Origin: Desulfuromonadales bacterium
GTDB lineage: Bacteria; Desulfobacterota; Desulfuromonadia; Desulfuromonadales; UBA2294
Reading direction: 5' to 3'
NCBI GenBank assembly: GCA_014859615.1
Contig: JACUTX010000176.1
Coordinates: forward strand, 1-5,404
Length of the DNA: 5,404 nt
The notes below the pieces were generated by a model. The model saw only the letters and a program-made list of their open reading frames with translations. It made no database searches and was not told where the DNA came from. A program made the position numbers and the translations under genes. Below, piece by piece: positions 1-5,404 of this stretch. Each line of letters begins with the position of its first letter. Positions within the stretch are counted from its first letter, which is position 1.

Positions 1-2241
1 AATTACAGCCTCGACCTGCACGGCACTGAATTGGCGAGTTATCGGCGCACCCTGTTTGGCGGGCACGCTGTTTATCGTTCAGAGGATAAATCGACGTACG
101 GTCAGCCAGTCACTGAAGTTGAACTGTTCGGCGCTGAAAACAGGCAAGTCCATGTCCGGGATGAGGTCAATGCGACCGGTGGCGCACTCTACTACCTGAG
201 TCGATCCGAGGTGATCGAGGGGAGTGAACAGGTTACAATCGTGGTACGCGATTCGTTGACCGGATTGCCGCTGGTCAGGCTGCCGCAAGAGAGGAATATA
301 GACTACCGCATCAAATATCCTGAAGGGCGCATTCTGTTTCACAGACCGGTGTCATCCGTTCAGAACGCTGCTCGACTCATAACTTCCGGCCTGTTGTCCG
401 GCAATCCGGTTTCGATCCAGATCGATTATGAAGCGACAGCCGACAGCTTTGAAAAGAACGCCTATGGCGGCCGGGTTCGCCAGCAACTCGGCGACCAGAT
501 TGCTGTCGGGGTCACTGCGGTTCAGGATGAGACCGGCGACGGGCCGTATGAACTCCTCGGTATCGACACGGAGATCCGGTTCGGCACAGGGATGCGCCTG
601 TTGACCGAATATGCGATCAGCAACGGCAGCGAAGCGCTGGTCAACATCAGCCATGACGGGGGGTTAAACTACACCGCCGTCGCCGCCAGCGGGATAGAAG
701 AGGGAGAGGCCTGGAAGGCGGCAGCCGAATTCGATATCGGTGCGTGGTTTGACCATCCGGATTTTCTACAGACCACTCTCTACCACAAGCAGCTCGACAG
801 CGGTTTCAGAGCCGCCGGCCAGACGGTCGAGGAGGGGACGCAGAAGAGCGGAGCGGAGCTGCTCTGGAAACCTCGGGAGAGCGACAGCTTTCTGTTTCGG
901 TTTGATCGGGAAAAACGCGACAACACCACTGCGCTCGCGGCGGCGATGCTGCAAACAACCATGTTGCAATGGCGGCACAAACAGCGCAATTGGCGCCTGT
1001 TGACTGAATTTGAGGCTCTTGAATCTGAAGATGTTACCGGCCAGAGACTGACCGACGACCAGCTTGTCGCCCTGCGGCTCGAAGTTGACCTGACCGATCG
1101 CCTGACCGGCTCAGCCGCACAGCAGCTCACCCTCTCCGGCACCAGCGACAACCGAACCACCCTCGGGCTTGACTATCGACCCGTCGATCCATTGTCGCTC
1201 TTTGCCAGCGCCTCAACCGGAACTCTCGGCCGGTCGGCCAAAGGGGGGGCGAGCCTGCTCCTCGATAAGAGCCGAATCTATCTGACCCAGCGGTTGATGG
1301 AGGAAGAAGCGAATCACGAGTCGGCGACCATTTTGGGCGGAGAAAATCAGAACGGCCCGTACGGAAGCCGCCTCTATACTGAATATCAGTTAAACCGAGC
1401 CACTGCCGGCACCGGTTCCGTTTCACTCTTCGGCGCCGAAAAAAAATGGCGCTACGACACAGGGCTCCAGCTGATGATCGGCGGCGAAATAAGTGAAGCG
1501 AAGCGGTCGACAGAAGAGACCAGCCAATACAGCCTCGCTTCCGGCCTGACTTATCGTTACACGGATCGATTCAAACTCTCACTGCGGGGTGAATTCCGGG
1601 AACAGGAAGGGACAGCCACATTACAGCAGTTTCTCACTGTCAACCAGGCCGAAGGGAAGCTCACACCGGATCTGACCTTGATCGGGCTCTACCGGTACAG
1701 CGTTTCAGACAATCGGACAACCGGGTTAAAGGAAGCCGGTTTCGAAGAAGCGAGCGTCGGACTCGCCTTTCGGCCGACTGAAAATGATTTTTTTAACGCC
1801 CTGGCCAGAGCGACCCGACTCGCCGATCGTCGACCGACCGAAACCGGAGGTACAGACTATCTCGACACCGTGCTCGACACCCTCTCTTTCGAATTTTCAC
1901 TCCAGTTGACCGATGCGCTGGAGTGGGTAGAAAAAAATGCCGTCCGCTGGAAAGAAGAGACCGATGCGACCGACAGCTTCAGCAGTCGTGCATGGCTCTC
2001 GCTGCACCGCTTCAATTATCTGTTCACAAAATCGGTCGATAGCGGCCTCGAATACCGGTGGCTGACCGAAAGTTCCACGTTTGGAAAGCGGCAAGGGTGG
2101 CTCGCTGAGCTCGGCTGGCGCCCCAAAAAAGCGGTCCGTCTCGGCATCGGCTATAACTTTACCGATTTCTCCGATGACGAACGCTCTCTGAATAACTACT
2201 CGGTGCAAGGGTGGTTCGTCAGAGTCCAGGGGATATACTGA
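1..2241 (+). CDS. Large outer-membrane beta-barrel protein, 3' part (5' end outside window)
   Basis: The frame is open from base 1 and ends at TGA 2239-2241, giving 746 visible residues (numbered here from base 1). A TTG at base 31 is in frame, but it has no convincing ribosome binding site and the open frame continues to its left, so I treat the gene as truncated by the window edge. Residues about 45-140 form a beta-rich domain with the pattern GALYYLSRSEVIEGSE (61-76), then an acidic-turn strand ending DYRIKYPEGRILFHRP (101-116). I recall this type of unit from long surface/outer-membrane proteins of Geobacter-like bacteria. From about residue 155 to the end there are alternating amphipathic strands with short polar turns, for example around 198-205, 457-462, 515-532 and 711-726. 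The chain ends GWFVRVQGIY (737-746), with a terminal aromatic residue as expected of a BAM-recognised beta-signal. No cysteine occurs in the visible protein, which fits an outer-membrane barrel. No catalytic motif or TonB plug is visible in this part. Its exact role (porin, adhesin, secretion or assembly) is unknown. It could be a multidomain surface protein whose upstream part carries the functional domains. Confidence 0.8.
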   Translation, partial: NYSLDLHGTELASYRRTLFGGHAVYRSEDKSTYGQPVTEVELFGAENRQVHVRDEVNATGGALYYLSRSEVIEGSEQVTIVVRDSLTGLPLVRLPQERNIDYRIKYPEGRILFHRPVSSVQNAARLITSGLLSGNPVSIQIDYEATADSFEKNAYGGRVRQQLGDQIAVGVTAVQDETGDGPYELLGIDTEIRFGTGMRLLTEYAISNGSEALVNISHDGGLNYTAVAASGIEEGEAWKAAAEFDIGAWFDHPDFLQTTLYHKQLDSGFRAAGQTVEEGTQKSGAELLWKPRESDSFLFRFDREKRDNTTALAAAMLQTTMLQWRHKQRNWRLLTEFEALESEDVTGQRLTDDQLVALRLEVDLTDRLTGSAAQQLTLSGTSDNRTTLGLDYRPVDPLSLFASASTGTLGRSAKGGASLLLDKSRIYLTQRLMEEEANHESATILGGENQNGPYGSRLYTEYQLNRATAGTGSVSLFGAEKKWRYDTGLQLMIGGEISEAKRSTEETSQYSLASGLTYRYTDRFKLSLRGEFREQEGTATLQQFLTVNQAEGKLTPDLTLIGLYRYSVSDNRTTGLKEAGFEEASVGLAFRPTENDFFNALARATRLADRRPTETGGTDYLDTVLDTLSFEFSLQLTDALEWVEKNAVRWKEETDATDSFSSRAWLSLHRFNYLFTKSVDSGLEYRWLTESSTFGKRQGWLAELGWRPKKAVRLGIGYNFTDFSDDERSLNNYSVQGWFVRVQGIY
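2228..2233 (+). promoter_or_regulatory. Ribosome binding site of the FecR-like gene
   Basis: AGGGGA lies 7 bases upstream of the ATG at 2241, inside the last codons of the barrel gene. It supports ATG 2241 over the in-frame GTG at 2211, which would add ten residues (MVRQSPGDIL) encoded entirely within the upstream gene. Confidence 0.7.
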
Positions 2242-2243
2242 TG
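2239..2243 (+). other. TGATG stop/start overlap between genes 1 and 2
   Basis: The TGA stop of the barrel gene (2239-2241) shares its final A with the ATG start of the FecR-like gene (2241-2243). Such one-base overlaps commonly allow translational coupling, in which a terminating ribosome re-initiates on the next gene. This suggests that the two products are made together, and it places both genes on one transcript. Confidence 0.85.
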
Positions 2244-3551
2244 AAAAAGTGGTCCGAAAATAAATTTAGCCGGCAACTCCTCGAAGGGATCATTTCCATC
2301 TCTTTGGTGCTGATCTTCTTTTTTATTATCATGTCGGTCCTTAATTTTTTCTTTCCGAGCGGGGGTCAAGTCCTGCTCTTCATGCAGAACGAAAAACTGG
2401 AACAGGTGAATGCAACCGTCAAACGCGAGTACGATCTGAGTCTGTCACGCGGCGGCCAGAACGAACCTGTCGGTGCCGGCAAAGAATGGGCGGCCCGGGT
2501 TGTGGCGACCAACAATACCGTCAAGAGCAAGCGGAGCGTCGATATTGCCTGGAAAAAAGCAGACCCTGGAATGCGCCTCTACAATCAGGATGCGGTTCAG
2601 ACTCTCGACCGATCGACGGCTCTGATACGGTTTGACGATCAGAACGAAATCGACATAGGAGAAAACTCACTTATCGTCATCCGGCGGATGGAACAAGACC
2701 TGATCTTCAAAGAGAAACGCTCCTATATGGTTGTGGTCGATGGTGAACTCCGGGGGCGCATCGGCGGCGCGCAGGATGATGGCGTCTATCTCGAAGTGAC
2801 GACGCCGAATTCCGTCACCCGCCTGCAGAACAGTACAAAATCCGAGGCCCCACTCGAATTTTTGATTAATGTTGAAGCAGAGAGCGGCTCGACCATCACA
2901 CTCTTTTCAGGCGAAGCCGAGGTTGAGGCGCAGGGGGAGATTGTCATTCTGGAGCAGAATCAGATGACCCGGATCACCGGTACAAACGCCCCTTCGGCTC
3001 CGGTTTCGTCCCCCAAAATGGTGCAACAGCTTTACCCGGCAGACGGTCAGGTCTTTTGTTACCGGGATCTGCCGCCACGCCTGCAGATGAGATGGCAAAC
3101 GTCTATCGATCTGACTCAATATCACCTTCAGCTCGCCCGTGACCGGCAATTCAGCAATCTCATTCTCGATGAGCGACTCAATGAATCGACGTTTGCGCAT
3201 GGGAATCTATCGGCCGGAGACTATTTCTGGCGCATCAGCGGGCTCAAAAACGAAAGTGAAGGGAGATTCAGTCCGATCCGCAGATTCCGCCTGATTCAGG
3301 ATCAGGATCCCCCTTTTCTCGAAGTCGATTTCCCGGTTCAGCCGATCACCACGACGAGCACCGAACTGACCGGAAAAAGTGAACCGGGGAGCCAGATATT
3401 TATCTCCGGGGTGAAAATTACCTGTGACGACAATGGCCTGTTCAACTATACCCTGCCGATTTCACGCGGCACAAACGTAGTGATAGTCGAAGCGGTCGAC
3501 CAGGCCGGAAATGCAAGTTTCAGCTCAAAAATTATCAATGGTGTATACTAA
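2241..3551 (+). CDS. Membrane-anchored FecR-domain protein with Ig-like domains
   Basis: This is a 436-residue protein. I chose ATG 2241 because of the AGGGGA site 7 bases upstream and the TGATG overlap. A short basic N-terminus (KK, K, R within residues 2-11) is followed by one hydrophobic helix at about 17-38 and no lipobox, so the protein is probably an inner-membrane anchor with the rest in the periplasm. Residues about 100-250 look like a FecR domain. VDIAW (100-104) is followed by strands around NEIDIGENSLIVI (135-147), LEVTTPNSV (184-192) and GEAEVEAQGE, and the domain closes in the usual 'glycine, beta, ends in R-I' manner. The typical VRGTxF signature is not intact. Residues about 259-352 resemble a fibronectin/Ig-like domain with the YFWRISG strand (328-334) often seen behind FecR domains. 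Residues about 356-436 form a bacterial Ig-like domain (start DPPFLEV, end with DQAGNAS) of the type that contains a 'G-x-N-x-V-x-V-x-A-x-D-x-A-G-N' motif. The cytoplasmic anti-sigma domain of classical FecR is absent, since only about 16 residues precede the helix. It is probably a scaffold or ligand-binding partner of the neighbouring barrel or kinase. No enzymatic motif is seen. Confidence 0.82.
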   Translation: MKKWSENKFSRQLLEGIISISLVLIFFFIIMSVLNFFFPSGGQVLLFMQNEKLEQVNATVKREYDLSLSRGGQNEPVGAGKEWAARVVATNNTVKSKRSVDIAWKKADPGMRLYNQDAVQTLDRSTALIRFDDQNEIDIGENSLIVIRRMEQDLIFKEKRSYMVVVDGELRGRIGGAQDDGVYLEVTTPNSVTRLQNSTKSEAPLEFLINVEAESGSTITLFSGEAEVEAQGEIVILEQNQMTRITGTNAPSAPVSSPKMVQQLYPADGQVFCYRDLPPRLQMRWQTSIDLTQYHLQLARDRQFSNLILDERLNESTFAHGNLSAGDYFWRISGLKNESEGRFSPIRRFRLIQDQDPPFLEVDFPVQPITTTSTELTGKSEPGSQIFISGVKITCDDNGLFNYTLPISRGTNVVIVEAVDQAGNASFSSKIINGVY

Positions 3552-3585
3552 GCACCGCACCTGACTGACATTGAAGGACCCATTT
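3552..3585 (+). other. Short intergenic gap between genes 2 and 3
   Basis: This gap of 34 bases has no hairpin followed by a T-run and no clear -35/-10 pair, so transcription most likely continues from the FecR-like gene into the kinase gene. The only functional element I see is the ribosome binding site at 3573-3578. Confidence 0.6.
3573..3578 (+). promoter_or_regulatory. Ribosome binding site of the histidine kinase gene
   Basis: GAAGGA is spaced 7 bases from ATG 3586. It decides the start: the in-frame TTG at 3571 overlaps this site and has no site of its own, so the first residue is the Met of MLNKFRF. Confidence 0.75.
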
Positions 3586-5379
3586 ATGCTGAATAAATTC
3601 AGATTCCCGATCCGCTTCAAGATTCTGCTCACTCTGCTGGTGGTCATCACCCTGGTGGTGAGCATGATCACGTTTATTATGGCCAATCTGTTTCATGCTG
3701 ATAAAACCACCTACATAAAAGATCTGACCTCAACCATCGCCAGCAACCAGGCGGAAAAAACCCGCGTATTGCTCGAAGGGTATCGTAAAGATTTAGGTCT
3801 CTTCTCGCAACTGATGCTCGATCGATCGATTCCGTCCACCTCTCGCAACCGTTTACTGCAGCAGTCTTTCGTCAATTTCAGAGAATTTGTCGCGGTTACG
3901 CTCTATCAACCCGATCGGGATCCGGTCACAATTTTTGATGCCGAAGCGCTACGGAGCGTCGGGCTCGACCGCTCCTTCCTCGATCAGTGCCAGTCTGCCC
4001 ACCCTCTCCCGCTGGCAGAGATAAGGAGCGGCCAGACCCATATTATCAACGCCACCTGCAGTACAGCGTTCCCCCTGCTCATGGTGGCGATCAACTTTGA
4101 AGAGAAGAACGGATCGACGATTATATCCGGGCTGATCCGGCTCGACCGCCTGACGCAATTCAGCCGGGACACGCAAGGATTTGAAATTTTTTTGATCAGC
4201 ACGGCAGGTGTCGATCTACTCAGCGCTTCTGCTGATTCGTTTCAGCAGAGAATCGTCACCTTGCCGCTCAATCTTGTCGAGCTCGACCAGAAGGGAGGGG
4301 GCGGGGCGGTTCACGAATTTGCATCCTCCGGGGATGAAATGATCGGCGGCTTCTCGCCGGTTGGTCTCGGTTCACTGGTTGCCGTTGCCCAGGTGCCAAA
4401 GAGTGCTGTTTACCTGACGACCCGTGAACTCTTGTCAAATATGCTCTACCTTTCGCTCGTTCTCCTCGCCCTGGCCGCCATTATGAGTCTGGTCTGGTCT
4501 CGTCTGATCACCCGCCCCCTGGAATTGCTCTCCAAGGCGACCCGGGACGTCGGTCAGGGGCGATTCGATATCAGTATCAAACCGTCATCCCGCGATGAAA
4601 TCGGTGAACTGGCGAACTCCTTCAACACCATGGCAATGGAGCTTGACGGCCGTGATCAGACCATCAGACAGACCCAGTCAGCACTGATTCAGTCAGAGAA
4701 GATGTCAGCCTTCGGTCAGCTCGGCGCAGGGATTGCCCACGAAGTCAGGAACCCGCTCGCTGGCATTCTCGGGCTGACCCAGCTCTGTCTGCGCAAACTC
4801 GACAAGGAATCTCCCCTCTACAGTAATCTCGAACTGATTGTAAAAGAGACCAGGCGTTGCCAGATGATTATGGACAACCTGCTCCGCTTTGCCCGTAAGG
4901 AAGAGGTAGCTTTCGATGTCATTAATGTCACAGACGTTATCCAGGATATCGCCGCTATCGTTGAGCACCAGCTCGAAATTAACCAGGTCAAACTGATTCG
5001 GGAGTTTGAGACTGAGTTGCCGCAGATTGAAGGGAATGCCAACCAGCTGCAGCAGGTATTGATGAACCTGACCATCAACGCCCAGCAGGCGATGAAAGGG
5101 GAGCCCGGGACTGTCACGATCCGCGCCGCAAGAGACAATTTCGGCAACGTGCAGATACAAGTAATCGATAATGGTCCGGGGATGTCCACATCGATCTGCA
5201 GCCGCGTCTTCGACCCCTTCTTCTCGACCAAACCGTCCGGCGAAGGGACAGGGCTCGGTCTCTCGGTCAGCTACGGGATCATCGAGGAACACAAGGGGAG
5301 CATCCGGGTCGACAGCACCCCCGGCGAAGGGACGATCTTCACTATTACCCTGCCAGCCCACGGCACAGCCCGACATTGA
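3586..5379 (+). CDS. Sensor histidine kinase with periplasmic sensor domain, HAMP and HisKA/HATPase
   Basis: This is a 597-residue membrane kinase that autophosphorylates on histidine and passes the phosphate to a response regulator. Helix 1 lies at about 13-36 and helix 2 at about 285-308. Between them is a periplasmic domain of about 250 residues, with a long N-terminal helix and a second half containing STAGVDLLSAS, resembling a double-Cache (dCache) sensor. It has only two cysteines (C135 and C158) and a GGGG run at 237-240. HAMP spans about 304-356 (conserved P311 and DEIGELANSFN at 337-347). A helical linker then leads into HisKA, with the phosphoacceptor H385 in AHEVRNPL. E386 and N389 form the ExxN motif linked to kinase/phosphatase activity. 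The HATPase domain has an N-box (N494, N498), G1 DNGPG (528-532), F-box FDPFFSTK (542-549) and G2 GEGTGLGL (552-559). All catalytic boxes are intact. The SEKMSAFGQLGAGIAHE stretch resembles NtrB/ZraS-type kinases, which often pair with NtrC-like regulators. There is no PAS or receiver domain. No partner regulator is in the window; it may follow downstream. The ligand is unknown. Confidence 0.93.
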   Translation: MLNKFRFPIRFKILLTLLVVITLVVSMITFIMANLFHADKTTYIKDLTSTIASNQAEKTRVLLEGYRKDLGLFSQLMLDRSIPSTSRNRLLQQSFVNFREFVAVTLYQPDRDPVTIFDAEALRSVGLDRSFLDQCQSAHPLPLAEIRSGQTHIINATCSTAFPLLMVAINFEEKNGSTIISGLIRLDRLTQFSRDTQGFEIFLISTAGVDLLSASADSFQQRIVTLPLNLVELDQKGGGGAVHEFASSGDEMIGGFSPVGLGSLVAVAQVPKSAVYLTTRELLSNMLYLSLVLLALAAIMSLVWSRLITRPLELLSKATRDVGQGRFDISIKPSSRDEIGELANSFNTMAMELDGRDQTIRQTQSALIQSEKMSAFGQLGAGIAHEVRNPLAGILGLTQLCLRKLDKESPLYSNLELIVKETRRCQMIMDNLLRFARKEEVAFDVINVTDVIQDIAAIVEHQLEINQVKLIREFETELPQIEGNANQLQQVLMNLTINAQQAMKGEPGTVTIRAARDNFGNVQIQVIDNGPGMSTSICSRVFDPFFSTKPSGEGTGLGLSVSYGIIEEHKGSIRVDSTPGEGTIFTITLPAHGTARH

Positions 5380-5404
5380 CAAACAGAGCTTACTACAGCA
5401 TAAT
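5380..5404. other. Right-edge flank, nothing recognised
   Basis: Only 25 bases follow the kinase stop. There is no hairpin/T-run terminator, start codon with a ribosome binding site, or tRNA sequence in them. The operon may continue to the right. Confidence 0.5.

Noticed and set aside
31..33. TTG at 31 as the true start of the barrel gene
   Set aside because: The frame is open to base 1 with protein-like residues (NYSLDLHGTE), and there is no good ribosome binding site before the TTG, so the gene most likely begins outside the window.
780..1160. Antisense open frame (126 residues) over the barrel gene, and other shorter opposite-strand frames
   Set aside because: The translations are low in structure and rich in S, R and C, as is typical of shadow frames, while the + strand reading is continuous and beta-barrel-like.
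1439..1446. Run of 8 A, with 7-base runs at 1788-1794, 1931-1937 and 4187-4193, as possible slippage or phase-variation sites
   Set aside because: The reading frame is continuous across each run. They are short and no alternative frame continues into a sensible product, so there is no evidence of programmed or phase-variable frameshifting.
2211..2240. GTG at 2211 as an earlier start of the FecR-like gene
   Set aside because: It would place ten extra residues fully inside the upstream gene. ATG 2241 has a well-spaced AGGGGA and a TGATG overlap.
3297..3310. Short direct repeat CAGGATCAGGATCC and the CGATCGATCGAT palindrome near 3818
   Set aside because: Both are inside coding sequence, are short and are explained by codon choice (Q-D-Q-D and L-D-R-S). 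They show no operator context.
4705..5382. Long antisense open frame (225 residues) over the kinase domain
   Set aside because: It lies opposite an intact, motif-rich kinase coding region, has no ribosome binding site that I can see and its translation shows no known motif. Long antisense frames are expected opposite GC-rich coding DNA.

Overview
The window reads as one compact stretch of a Gram-negative bacterial chromosome, with three genes in a row on the + strand and almost no intergenic DNA. The lineage is inferred from the type of proteins: a very long repeat-rich outer-membrane barrel, a membrane-anchored FecR/Ig-like protein, and a periplasmic-sensor/HAMP histidine kinase with NtrB/ZraS-like kinase motifs. 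This mix is typical of the former Deltaproteobacteria, especially Desulfuromonadales/Geobacterales-like organisms. No marker gene in the window proves this. Base composition is moderately GC-rich and looks even across all three genes. I see no sign of recent transfer, insertion sequences, CRISPR or RNA genes.

Layout. Bases 1-2241 hold the 3' part of a large gene whose reading frame is open at the left edge. It ends in an outer-membrane beta-barrel with a C-terminal aromatic residue. Its stop codon overlaps the ATG of the second gene in a TGATG junction. The second gene (2241-3551) encodes a 436-residue protein with one N-terminal membrane anchor, a FecR-like periplasmic domain, a fibronectin/Ig-like domain and a C-terminal bacterial Ig-like domain. 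After 34 bases, which include a good ribosome binding site, the third gene (3586-5379) encodes a 597-residue sensor histidine kinase. The last 25 bases contain nothing recognisable and no terminator.

How they may work together. The predicted products sit in the outer membrane (gene 1), in the periplasm tethered to the inner membrane (gene 2), and across the inner membrane with a cytoplasmic kinase (gene 3). The coupling and tight spacing suggest co-expression. My inference is a trans-envelope sensing or surface-assembly module in which the output is a two-component kinase, not the sigma/anti-sigma pair that usually accompanies FecR. No response regulator lies in the window, and the left end of gene 1 is missing, so neither the ligand nor the regulon can be read here.
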